A DNA stretch of 16,010 nt from Peptococcaceae bacterium UBA7185 (lineage in GTDB: Bacteria > Bacillota > Peptococcia > Peptococcales > Peptococcaceae): assembly GCA_002491065.1 (NCBI GenBank), contig DKVF01000049.1, positions 1-16,010 of the forward strand, given 5' to 3'. The notes below the pieces were generated by a model that ran no database searches, was not told the origin of the DNA, and worked only from the letters and a program-made list of their open reading frames with translations. Both the position numbers and the translations under genes were made by a program. The stretch's first letter is position 1. Each line of letters opens with the position of its first letter. Shown piece after piece: positions 1 through 6,331 of this stretch.

Positions 1-20
1 TCAAAACTCATGAGTTTTGA
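1..20. repeat. Perfect 20-bp palindrome
   Basis: The first 20 bases equal their own reverse complement: TCAAAACT, a central CATG, then AGTTTTGA. As RNA this gives an 8-bp stem with a 4-nt loop; as DNA it could be a dimeric-protein site. No T-tract follows, so a standard intrinsic terminator is unlikely. The window edge hides whether the symmetry extends upstream. Frame 1 is open across it to a TAG at 55-57, which could be the tail of an upstream gene, but nothing supports that. Confidence 0.6.
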
Positions 21-148
21 ATACATGGCCAACTGTAGCTTTTCTATGTTGAACTAGAGTGAAAAATAGAGCAGCTTTGGGGGAGCATGTGCGTGTTTTT
101 TCCGTTTCTTGGGAGAAGAAAAACTATAGAATCTTAAAGAGCTCAGCA

Positions 149-177
149 TTGTGTATAGGGGTGATTTATGCTATAAT
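149..177 (+). promoter_or_regulatory. Sigma-A type extended -10 promoter for the pgi operon
   Basis: A perfect TATAAT at 172-177 is preceded by TG plus one base (169-171), the extended -10 motif. A TTGTGT sits 17 bp upstream at 149-154, a weak -35 that the extended -10 can compensate. Transcription would start near 184, leaving a leader of about 80 nt before pgi. No other gene lies between it and pgi. Confidence 0.65.
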
Positions 178-227
178 AAACCCGTCATTCTCATCAATTA
201 GAATTACAAGTTAGATGGATTGTACAA

Positions 228-236
228 TGATATAAT
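228..236 (+). promoter_or_regulatory. Second extended -10 element close to pgi
   Basis: Another perfect TATAAT at 231-236 has TG one base upstream (228-229). No recognisable -35 sits at 16-18 bp. If used, it would start transcription near 243 and leave only about 20 nt of leader, enough for the weak ribosome binding site. It may be a second start point for pgi or a chance match in AT-rich DNA. Confidence 0.4.
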
Positions 237-263
237 GAATTTAAAAAGTGAAGTGAGCTTTTT

Positions 264-1535
264 ATGATGGAATTGGATTATTGGGTGCAGCCTGGATTGA
301 CTGGCTGGGCTCAGTATCAGCAAAGAATTACGGAAATTCATAAAAAATTGATGGATAAGGAAGATGATTACACCGGTTGGGTGGACTGGCCTTTACGCAT
401 GGAGAAAGAATTGCTGCAGGACCTCCTATGCACGGCGGAAGAGATTCGGCAAAAGTGCACAGCGTTAGTGGTGATTGGGATTGGGGGCTCTTACCTTGGT
501 GCGAAAGCGTGCATTGAATTGCTGCAATCTCCTTTTTATAATGAATACTATGCAGCGCAGCAAAAGCGTCCCCGTATTTATTTTGCAGGGCACCATCTGA
601 GTACCATTTATTATTACGAGTTGCTGGAGCGTCTGAATAATGAAGAGGTTTGCCTGTGCGTGATTTCTAAGTCGGGCACTACTTTGGAGCCCTCTATTGC
701 CTTTGAGATGCTGCGAGGCTATTTGCAGGAACGTTATGGGCAGGCAGAAGCGGCGAAGCGCATTTATGCTATTACAGATGCTTCTAAGGGCACTTTGCGG
801 GCTGAGGCAGAGGATAAGGGGTACAAAACTTTTGTTGTGCCTGATGATATCGGCGGCCGTTATTCGGTGTTGACGCCGGTAGGACTTTTGCCTATTGCAG
901 TGGCTGGAATTGACATTGAGGCCATGCTGGAAGGTGCGGCAATGGCCTGCAGAGAATATGATAATGAGGATTTAAGCAGCAATGTGTGTTATCAGTATGG
1001 TACGTTGCGCAATCTGTTGCAGCAGCAGGGAAAGGTCATAGAGATTTTTGAGGTATATGAGGGAAGATTGCGGTACTTCACCGAATGGCTCAAGCAATTG
1101 TTTGGAGAGAGTGAGTGCAAAGAGGGCAAAGGTGTCATTCCGATGTCTTTGCAAATGTCTACGGATTTGCATTCTATGGGTCAGTTTTTGCAGGGGGGAA
1201 GACAGATTTTCTTTGAGACGACGCTGACCGTGGAACATATCTGCAAGGATGTGTCTTTAGAAAAAAGTCAGTTTGCCGGTGTGGCTAGGACGATGCATGA
1301 GCTGAATCTGATTGTAGAGGACAGTGCGCGAAAAGCGCACGGGAAAAACCAAACGCCTAATATTCGGTTGACGGTTAGTGAATTGAGCGCACGTTCTTTT
1401 GGTTATATGGTGTATTTTTTTGAAAAGGCCTGCGCTGTCAGCTGTTATTTAACGGGAGTTAATCCCTTTGATCAACCTGGTGTGGAGGATTATAAGCGTA
1501 ATATCAAAATTGCACTGCAGGGAGAAAAATGCTAA
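264..1535 (+). CDS. pgi: Glucose-6-phosphate isomerase
   Basis: Interconverts glucose 6-phosphate and fructose 6-phosphate in the cytosol, linking glycolysis/gluconeogenesis to sugar-nucleotide synthesis. The 423-residue product shows the SIS-type sugar-phosphate motifs GIGGSYLGA (72-80) and SKSGTTLEPS (135-144), family signature DDIGGRYSVLTPVG (194-207) and the C-terminal NPFDQPGVEDYK (400-411). By comparison with Bacillus-type enzymes, the catalytic residues should be E282 (in FGES), H303 (in TDLH) and K411, and all are present. It is 20-30 residues shorter than typical Bacillus enzymes, ending soon after the last catalytic helix. The usual QEGRR after the histidine motif is QGGRQ here. The start is the first of two adjacent ATGs; the upstream GAAGTGAG is only a weak ribosome binding site and ATG 267 is possible. 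It is first in an operon, 24 nt before the LCP gene. Confidence 0.95.
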   Translation: MMELDYWVQPGLTGWAQYQQRITEIHKKLMDKEDDYTGWVDWPLRMEKELLQDLLCTAEEIRQKCTALVVIGIGGSYLGAKACIELLQSPFYNEYYAAQQKRPRIYFAGHHLSTIYYYELLERLNNEEVCLCVISKSGTTLEPSIAFEMLRGYLQERYGQAEAAKRIYAITDASKGTLRAEAEDKGYKTFVVPDDIGGRYSVLTPVGLLPIAVAGIDIEAMLEGAAMACREYDNEDLSSNVCYQYGTLRNLLQQQGKVIEIFEVYEGRLRYFTEWLKQLFGESECKEGKGVIPMSLQMSTDLHSMGQFLQGGRQIFFETTLTVEHICKDVSLEKSQFAGVARTMHELNLIVEDSARKAHGKNQTPNIRLTVSELSARSFGYMVYFFEKACAVSCYLTGVNPFDQPGVEDYKRNIKIALQGEKC

Positions 1536-1559
1536 ACAATTAGGCAGGGAGGTAAGTTC

Positions 1560-2768
1560 ATGGACGAGCAGAAGATTCCTTCTCGCAGCGAACGACATAA
1601 AAAGAAAAAAGGCGGCCTTTTTGTGAAAGGCGCAAAGGATGGGCTTATCTCACAGGACGAAACAGAGAGCTCATACGAAAAAAAGAAAACCTCGAGCGAT
1701 GCGTGGTATTTTACTGATGTAACTGTGGAAGAGGAAACAGAAGCAGAATGGGGGGGCTTCGACGAAGAAGCTGTAGGTGAAGAAGCAGAACATAAAGCAG
1801 AACTGTCAGCCCATAAAGGAAAAAAGAAAAAGAAATTGAATCCTGCTGTGGGATTTTTGTTGTTGTTTGTAATGTTGGTGAGTGGCGCGTGGTGCGGCTA
1901 TGCGGCTGTGAATGCCTTTTTGTTGCCCTCAGGAGATCAGAATATTGCGGGTATGGATCAGGAAATGCTGGATAACATCAATATTCTGGTATTGGGCTGT
2001 GATGAACGGGAAGGAGATTCTGCAGCCCGTGCGGATGTGATTATGGTAGCGACGATACGTCCGGAAGCGAAAGAGATATCTGTCTTTTCTATTCCGCGGG
2101 ATACACGAGTGGCAATAAAGGGCCACAATCAAGATAAGATTAATCATGCGATGGCTTATGGTGGAATTCCGTTGATTCTGGACTCGGTAGAAAATTTGTT
2201 GAACATAAAAATAGACCACTATGTAAAAGTAAATTTTGATGGCTTTATCAATGTGATTGATGCGCTGGGCGGCGTGAATATTGAAGTGCCTTGCCGTATG
2301 TACAAGCCTTTGGAGGCCATTGACCTTTTGCCTGGATATCAAACGTTAAGCGGTTCTGAGGCGTTGGCTTTTGTGCGCTGGCGTGGTGATGGCACTGGAG
2401 ATTATGGACGCATTGAACGACAGCAGGAGTTTTTGACGGCTGTGACGGGAAAAGTGCGGGAAATGAGCATGAAACAGGCTTTGGGTGTAGCCAGTGCAGT
2501 GATGGACAGTATTGAAACGGATATGAGTATCAAACAGATGACTTCTTATGGTGTCAATTTGTTGGGGATCGGCTCAGAGGATATCCATACGTATAGTTTT
2601 GTAGGTAGTGAGTTATGGCTGCACGGAGTCAATTATGTAGAACCAGATATGGACGCGATTGCGGAAATTGTGAACAAAATGCAGCACGGAGAACCGGAGC
2701 CTGTGGAAACTGCCAATGGAGAAGACGGTGAGATTCCTGCGGAACCGGAGGATTCCATGGTGCAGTGA
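1560..2768 (+). CDS. LCP (LytR-CpsA-Psr) family wall-polymer ligase
   Basis: LCP proteins are membrane-anchored phosphotransferases that move lipid-linked glycopolymers onto peptidoglycan on the outer face of the cytoplasmic membrane. The 402-residue product has a long cytoplasmic N-terminus (1-94), one membrane segment (about 96-118) and an external LCP domain (about 139-297). Hallmarks include SIPRDTRV (177-184, with R180 and R183), RADVIM (157-162, with the expected metal-binding D159), the LSGSEALAFVRWR stretch (263-275) and YGRIERQQ (282-289). The N-terminus is unusually long, with lysine clusters (KKKK near 14-17 and near 88-92) flanking an acidic stretch (57-78). The C-terminal 25 residues are Glu/Pro-rich. 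A strong GGGAGGT lies 6 nt before the ATG. It sits between pgi and tagA. The exact polymer is unknown, so no symbol is given. Confidence 0.9.
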   Translation: MDEQKIPSRSERHKKKKGGLFVKGAKDGLISQDETESSYEKKKTSSDAWYFTDVTVEEETEAEWGGFDEEAVGEEAEHKAELSAHKGKKKKKLNPAVGFLLLFVMLVSGAWCGYAAVNAFLLPSGDQNIAGMDQEMLDNINILVLGCDEREGDSAARADVIMVATIRPEAKEISVFSIPRDTRVAIKGHNQDKINHAMAYGGIPLILDSVENLLNIKIDHYVKVNFDGFINVIDALGGVNIEVPCRMYKPLEAIDLLPGYQTLSGSEALAFVRWRGDGTGDYGRIERQQEFLTAVTGKVREMSMKQALGVASAVMDSIETDMSIKQMTSYGVNLLGIGSEDIHTYSFVGSELWLHGVNYVEPDMDAIAEIVNKMQHGEPEPVETANGEDGEIPAEPEDSMVQ

Positions 2769-2806
2769 AAAGAGTAAAAACAACGATTTTTGAAGGAGAT
2801 GAAACG

Positions 2807-3535
2807 ATGGCAGAACGGTTAAATATTTTAGGCGTAGGGATTGACTGTATTGATAGCGAAGAGGCGTTGACACAAATTGAAAATTTTATTGCTGATGGGA
2901 ATCCTCATCAGGTTGTCACAGCAAATGCAGAGATTATTTATCAGGCAAGTAGAAATGAAAAAATGCGGAATGTTATCAATCAGGCGCAGATGGTGACTGC
3001 TGACGGTTCTGGCGTGGTATGGGCCAGTAAGCAGTTAGGACATCCGCTGCGTCAACGGGTGACGGGAATTGATTTGGTAAACAGTATTTGTGAGCAAAGT
3101 GCAAGGAAAGGCTGGAAACTGTATATTTTAGGTTCTGCTCCCGGTGTGGCGGCGACAGCAGCTGTGAATATTCGCCAAAAATTTCCCGGCTGCAATATTG
3201 TGGGAACACATCACGGATATTTTAATGCCAAAGAAGAAAAGCAGATTGTAGCAGAGCTGCTGCAGCTGCAGCCTGATGTACTGTTTGTGGCGTTGGGTGC
3301 GCCAAAGCAAGAGTATTGGATTGCTGAGCATATGGCGCAGCTGCAGATTCCTGTTTCGATGGGGATTGGCGGCAGTATGGATGTATTGTCTGGCAATGTA
3401 AAGCGAGCGCCGCGATGGATGCAAAAAATGAGTCTGGAATGGTTGTATCGGCTCTTGATTCAGCCTACTCGATTTAAGCGTGTACTGGCTTTGCCTAAAT
3501 TTATACTGGCGGTGAAAAAACAGGCGAAAAATTGA
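2807..3535 (+). CDS. tagA: TagA/WecG family N-acetylmannosaminyltransferase (GT26)
   Basis: Family members transfer ManNAc (or a ManNAc derivative) from UDP to undecaprenyl-diphospho-GlcNAc, the second step in linkage-unit or polymer assembly at the cytoplasmic membrane. The 242-residue product has TANAE (38-42) with T38, ADGSGV (65-70) with D66, the expected catalytic base, LGAPKQE (163-169), GIGGSMDVLSG (186-196) and RAPRWMQ (200-206). T38 and D66 match the catalytic pair known from Thermoanaerobacter TagA. The amphipathic C-terminus fits membrane association. The start is ATG 2807 with AAGGAG 8 nt upstream; a longer frame from GTG 2765 overlaps the LCP stop and lacks a ribosome binding site. 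It lies 38 nt after the LCP gene. The WecB at 4763 would supply UDP-ManNAc. The symbol is by family; the acceptor and donor are inferred. Confidence 0.88.
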   Translation: MAERLNILGVGIDCIDSEEALTQIENFIADGNPHQVVTANAEIIYQASRNEKMRNVINQAQMVTADGSGVVWASKQLGHPLRQRVTGIDLVNSICEQSARKGWKLYILGSAPGVAATAAVNIRQKFPGCNIVGTHHGYFNAKEEKQIVAELLQLQPDVLFVALGAPKQEYWIAEHMAQLQIPVSMGIGGSMDVLSGNVKRAPRWMQKMSLEWLYRLLIQPTRFKRVLALPKFILAVKKQAKN

Positions 3536-3639
3536 GCGCGGTTTAAAGGGGAGAAGGTAGCATTGAGACTCATTTGCCTTTCCAGAACCATGGTTTGACG
3601 GAAAGTAAGACCTTTTGATTTGAAATGAGTGACGCGCTC
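3534..3639 (+). other. Nested inverted-repeat structure at the 3' end of tagA
   Basis: Three stems nest over about 106 nt: GAGCGCG (3534-3540) with CGCGCTC (3633-3639), ACTCATTT (3568-3575) with AAATGAGT (3623-3630), and CTTTCC (3578-3583) with GGAAAG (3600-3605), capped by the small palindrome AACCATGGTT (3586-3595). The outer arm begins inside the tagA stop codon. AAAGG (3545-3549) could instead pair with CCTTT (3611-3615), a possible pseudoknot or switch. A T-rich but interrupted stretch follows (3641-3657), so it may act as a 3' end or attenuator. It matches no riboswitch class I can recall. Confidence 0.5.
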
Positions 3640-3696
3640 TGGTATTTCTATTTTTACAGAACTAGAAAGAAGAGAAAAGCAAGTGAGAATTAGTCA

Positions 3697-3725
3697 TTGC
3701 AATTGCGGACAAGATTGGGCATAAT
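3697..3725 (+). promoter_or_regulatory. Promoter for the ybjQ-comEB-wecB unit
   Basis: TTGCAA (3697-3702) and CATAAT (3720-3725) are separated by exactly 17 bp. Transcription would start near 3732, about 50 nt before the ybjQ ATG. It lies downstream of the hairpin structure that closes the tagA operon, which suggests a separate transcription unit. Confidence 0.6.
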
Positions 3726-3783
3726 AAAGATATTATCACAGAAAAGTAATGTACAAATTAAGCAGTTTAAGGAGGGCAAGTTT

Positions 3784-4098
3784 ATGTTAATCGTGACGAC
3801 AGATATCATACCGGGAAAAGAAATTGTAGAGGTAAAAGGTTTGTGTAAGGGAAGCACAGTGCGCAGCAAAAATGTTGGCAGTGATATTGGGGCTTCGTTA
3901 AAAGGTCTGGTTGGCGGAGAATTGAACAGCTATAATGATATGTTGACAGAAGCGCGTCAAATTGCCATTGGGCGTATGGTGGAGGACGCTGAAGCACAGG
4001 GCGCAAATGCGATTGTGGCAATGCGTTTGGGTTCTGCTGCGGTGATGGCCGGCGCTGCGGAGATTGTAGCCTATGGAACAGCAGTTGTTGTGAAATAA
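3784..4098 (+). CDS. YbjQ/UPF0145 family protein
   Basis: A 104-residue cytosolic protein resembling the YbjQ family (also called heavy-metal-binding domain, UPF0145), small beta-rich oligomers of unknown biochemical role. Recognisable are the N-terminal IPGKEIVEVKG (9-19), a central GG-x-x-x-SY helix entry (near 45-51), the helix EARQIAIGRMVEDAEAQGAN (58-77) and the terminal strand YGTAVVVK. Length matches the family (about 103-107). The start is ATG 3784 with AAGGAGG 8 nt upstream; a longer frame from TTG 3697 would overlap the promoter and lacks a ribosome binding site. It is followed after 21 nt by a small membrane-protein gene. The metal-binding name of the family should not be read as a proven function. 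Confidence 0.82.
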   Translation: MLIVTTDIIPGKEIVEVKGLCKGSTVRSKNVGSDIGASLKGLVGGELNSYNDMLTEARQIAIGRMVEDAEAQGANAIVAMRLGSAAVMAGAAEIVAYGTAVVVK

Positions 4099-4119
4099 AC
4101 GGGTTGGGAGAGGAAAATT

Positions 4120-4272
4120 ATGATGGAATCAATCGAATTTTTGATATCTTTAGCTTTATGCCTGCTGTATATTGCGGTACCGGTGGGTCTGATCGGCGGT
4201 GTATGCTATTTCTTCGGTCAGCGGCGGCAGGAGAAAAAGCTGGAAGCAACAAAAGATTACAGTCGGTATTGA
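4120..4272 (+). CDS. Small single-pass membrane protein, 50 residues, unknown function
   Basis: This open frame is too short for usual ORF cut-offs. It encodes 50 residues: a short N-terminus (MMESIE), one long hydrophobic segment (about 7-33, Leu/Ile/Val/Gly-rich with two Cys, C14 and C29) and a basic, charged tail beginning QRRQEKKLEATK (34-45). The positive C-terminal flank predicts the tail inside the cell. GAGG lies about 6 nt before the ATG within a purine-rich stretch. The gene lies 21 nt after ybjQ, and its TGA (4270-4272) is 4 nt before the comEB ATG, whose own ribosome binding site is poor, so translational coupling is likely. I do not recognise a family. It could be a membrane anchor or regulator, but function is unknown. 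Confidence 0.65.
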   Translation: MMESIEFLISLALCLLYIAVPVGLIGGVCYFFGQRRQEKKLEATKDYSRY

Positions 4273-4276
4273 GCTG

Positions 4277-4750
4277 ATGACGGATATTCTGGAGCGACCG
4301 GACTGGGACAGTTATTTTATGGAGATCACTTTAGTCGTAGCAAAGCGGTCTACTTGCCTGCGCCGTCAGATTGGGGCAATTCTGGTTCGAGATAAGCATA
4401 TTATTGCTACGGGCTATAATGGTGCGCCGAAACGATTGGCACACTGTGCGGAAACCGGGTGTTTGCGGCAGCAGTTGGGTATTCCGTCGGGGGAGAGACA
4501 TGAGCTTTGCCGGGCGCTGCATGCGGAACAAAACGCAATTATTCAGGCGGCCAATTTGGGCATCCCCATTGAGGGCAGTACGTTGTATTGTACGACGGCG
4601 CCTTGTTCGCTGTGCGCAAAAATGCTCATCAATGCCGGCGTTGTACGCGTTGTATTTGACGGGGATTATCCCGATGCGCGGGCTATGGATTTCTTCCGAC
4701 AGGCCGGTGTAGAGGTGCAGCAGTTATCTTTGAATAAAAATGAACAATAG
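4277..4750 (+). CDS. comEB: dCMP deaminase family protein (ComEB-like)
   Basis: A zinc-dependent cytidine/deoxycytidylate deaminase fold protein, probably converting dCMP to dUMP for dTTP synthesis in the cytosol. The 157-residue product has the catalytic HAEQNAI (82-88), with zinc ligand H82 and proton shuttle E84, and PCSLC (109-113) supplying C110 and C113. RSTCLRRQIGAI (24-35), ATGYNGAPK (44-52) and Cys/His residues between C57 and C78 match dCMP deaminases of the ComEB type, where extra Cys/His may bind a structural zinc. The start is ATG 4277, giving the usual N-terminus ending in DSYFMEI; a longer frame from GTG 4199 would overlap the small membrane-protein gene. No clear ribosome binding site precedes it, pointing to coupling with the upstream stop. 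The ComEB name is by homology; a role in competence is not implied. Confidence 0.9.
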   Translation: MTDILERPDWDSYFMEITLVVAKRSTCLRRQIGAILVRDKHIIATGYNGAPKRLAHCAETGCLRQQLGIPSGERHELCRALHAEQNAIIQAANLGIPIEGSTLYCTTAPCSLCAKMLINAGVVRVVFDGDYPDARAMDFFRQAGVEVQQLSLNKNEQ

Positions 4751-4762
4751 GATGACAGAGTT

Positions 4763-5905
4763 ATGAAAAAAATAATGTGTGTATTTGGAACGAGACCGGA
4801 AGCTATCAAGATGGCGCCGGTGGTGAAGGCAATTGAACAAAATGAGCATTTGCAGAGTATCGTGACGGTGACAGCACAGCATCGAGAGATGCTGGATCAG
4901 GTGCTGCAGCTGTTTGGGATTACGCCTAACTATGATTTGAATTTGATGAAAAAAAATCAAACTCTGACAGATATTACTGCGGGAGTATTGCATGGTCTGG
5001 AGGAGATTTTGCAAAAGGAACAGCCTGACTTGGTGCTGGTGCATGGTGACACGACGACAACGTTTGCTGCGACTCTGGCGGCATTTTATCAGCAGATTCC
5101 TGTCGGACACGTGGAGGCTGGATTGCGTTCGGGTAATCTGTATTCTCCTTATCCGGAGGAAGCCAATCGGAAGCTAACCGGCGTGATGGCGGCACTTCAC
5201 TTTTCTCCTACACCGGAAGCGAGAAACAATTTGCTGCGGGAAAGTGCTGATGATGAGAAAATCTTTGTGACAGGAAATACTGTAATTGACGCGTTGCTGA
5301 CGACTGTACATGCGCAATATCGGTTTGTCGATGCCGCGTTGCAGCAGTTGCTGGACAGTCCGGGAAAAAAGGTGTTGATTACGGCACATCGGCGAGAAAA
5401 TCAGGGCGCTCCGATGATGCACATTTTCCAGGCGGTGCGGCGGCTGCATGAGACTCTACCGGAGGTACAGTTTATTTTCCCGATTCACAAAAATCCCAAG
5501 GTGCGGGAATTGGCCGCGCAGATTTTGGGTGGCTTGGAACGGGTGCATATTATTGAACCGCTGGATTATGAGCCCTTTGCCAACGCGATGTCCAAGGTTG
5601 ATTTGATTTTGACTGATTCGGGCGGTTTGCAGGAGGAAGCGCCTGCACTGGGGAAACCGGTGCTGGTGCTGCGGGATACCACAGAGCGTCCTGAGGCGGT
5701 TACGGCAGGTACGGTGGAACTGGTGGGCACAGATGAGGAATTGATTTACCAGACGGCGCTGAAGTTATTGACAGATGCAGACGCTTATGGCAAAATGGCC
5801 AACGCAGTAAATCCTTACGGTGACGGAAAGGCTTGCGGCCGGATTACGGCGGCTATCGAGTATTATTTTGGCATACGGGATCAGCGTCCAGAAAATTGGA
5901 TGTAA
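4763..5905 (+). CDS. wecB: UDP-N-acetylglucosamine 2-epimerase (non-hydrolysing)
   Basis: Interconverts UDP-GlcNAc and UDP-ManNAc in the cytosol, providing the ManNAc donor for surface polymers. The 380-residue product has normal family length and the full motif set: GTRPEAIKMAPV (9-20), VHGDTTTT (93-100), GHVEAGLRSG (115-124), YPEEANRK (130-137), TAHRRENQG (207-215) and DSGGLQEEAP (285-294). D96, E118, E132 and H209 line up with the catalytic residues known from the E. coli enzyme (D95, E117, E131, H213). These motifs also form the allosteric UDP-GlcNAc site in bacterial enzymes. It starts 12 nt after comEB with a weak ribosome binding site. The tagA-like transferase at 2807 is its obvious metabolic partner, although in another transcription unit. 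Also called mnaA in Gram-positive bacteria. Confidence 0.96.
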   Translation: MKKIMCVFGTRPEAIKMAPVVKAIEQNEHLQSIVTVTAQHREMLDQVLQLFGITPNYDLNLMKKNQTLTDITAGVLHGLEEILQKEQPDLVLVHGDTTTTFAATLAAFYQQIPVGHVEAGLRSGNLYSPYPEEANRKLTGVMAALHFSPTPEARNNLLRESADDEKIFVTGNTVIDALLTTVHAQYRFVDAALQQLLDSPGKKVLITAHRRENQGAPMMHIFQAVRRLHETLPEVQFIFPIHKNPKVRELAAQILGGLERVHIIEPLDYEPFANAMSKVDLILTDSGGLQEEAPALGKPVLVLRDTTERPEAVTAGTVELVGTDEELIYQTALKLLTDADAYGKMANAVNPYGDGKACGRITAAIEYYFGIRDQRPENWM

Positions 5906-5926
5906 AAATATCTTAAAATAAAATTG

Positions 5927-5970
5927 AAGCTGTTGCGATGGCTCTTTGCGGAGCACGCAGCAGCTTTTTT
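5927..5970 (+). terminator. Intrinsic terminator after wecB
   Basis: AAGCTGTTGCG (5927-5937) pairs with CGCAGCAGCTT (5956-5966) over 11 bp with one G-U, an inner GCTC/GAGC extends the hairpin, and a run of six T (5965-5970) follows. It separates wecB from the ATP synthase operon. Confidence 0.88.
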
Positions 5971-6267
5971 GCTGTAAAGGAAATTGCATGAAGGAAAATG
6001 ATTTTATTCTTTGCACGTAAAATAGAGTGGACGATACGAGCTCTTAAATTAGGAGAATTTGACGAATAATTTTATTTGAATTGGGAAAAACTGTGATTGG
6101 CGGACTGTTGAACAAAATAAAAGAGACGAAAAAAAGACAACAAATCAATTGTATTATATGGTCTATTGCAGCCGAATTTTGCAGCTTGCGTAAATTTTCT
6201 TAAACAGAGGGGCAAGAAAACATAACAAATATTTATTAAGTTTTACGCATATTAGGCAGATTTTTTG
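5971..6267. other. Gene-free AT-rich leader region upstream of the atp promoter
   Basis: About 300 bases with no supported gene. Mini-frames of 10 and 23 codons start at 5988 and 5998 but lack convincing initiation signals. The main structure is an interrupted inverted repeat, GCGTAAA plus CTTAA (6188-6203) against TTAAG plus TTTACGC (6236-6248), ending 20 bp before the putative -35 of the atp operon. It could be an operator or the base of a hairpin. Confidence 0.5.
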
Positions 6268-6296
6268 TTGTATTGGATACACATTTTTAGTAAAAT
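6268..6296 (+). promoter_or_regulatory. Predicted promoter of the ATP synthase operon
   Basis: TTGTAT (6268-6273) and TAAAAT (6291-6296) are 17 bp apart, placing the start near 6303. That leaves about 30 nt before the GTG of the AtpZ-like gene, including its GGGGTGAGGG ribosome binding site. The terminator after wecB makes an independent promoter necessary somewhere in this gap. Confidence 0.55.
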
Positions 6297-6331
6297 AAAA
6301 AGAGTAGATGATATGGATTGGGGTGAGGGCC

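Noticed and set aside
1..57. Open frame to TAG at 55-57 as the tail of an upstream gene
   Set aside because: Only 18 codons are visible, dominated by the palindrome, with no recognisable protein sequence.
1..263. T-box or other known riboswitch upstream of pgi
   Set aside because: The conserved T-box sequence and other riboswitch cores that I know are absent.
2765..2806. Longer N-terminus for the TagA-like protein from GTG 2765
   Set aside because: It overlaps the LCP stop, lacks a ribosome binding site, and the well-placed AAGGAG serves ATG 2807, which also gives the usual family N-terminus.
4371..4712. 113-codon plus-strand frame inside comEB
   Set aside because: Out-of-frame shadow of the deaminase, whose zinc motifs identify the true frame.
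5988..6069. Mini-ORFs of 10 and 23 codons after the wecB terminator
   Set aside because: AAAGG lies near the first, but it is only 10 codons long; the second has its AAGGA too close to the ATG. There is no promoter or conservation evidence.
6192..6206. CodY-box-like AATTTTCTTAAACAG upstream of atp
   Set aside because: Four mismatches to the 15-base consensus in AT-rich DNA, and CodY may not exist in this organism.
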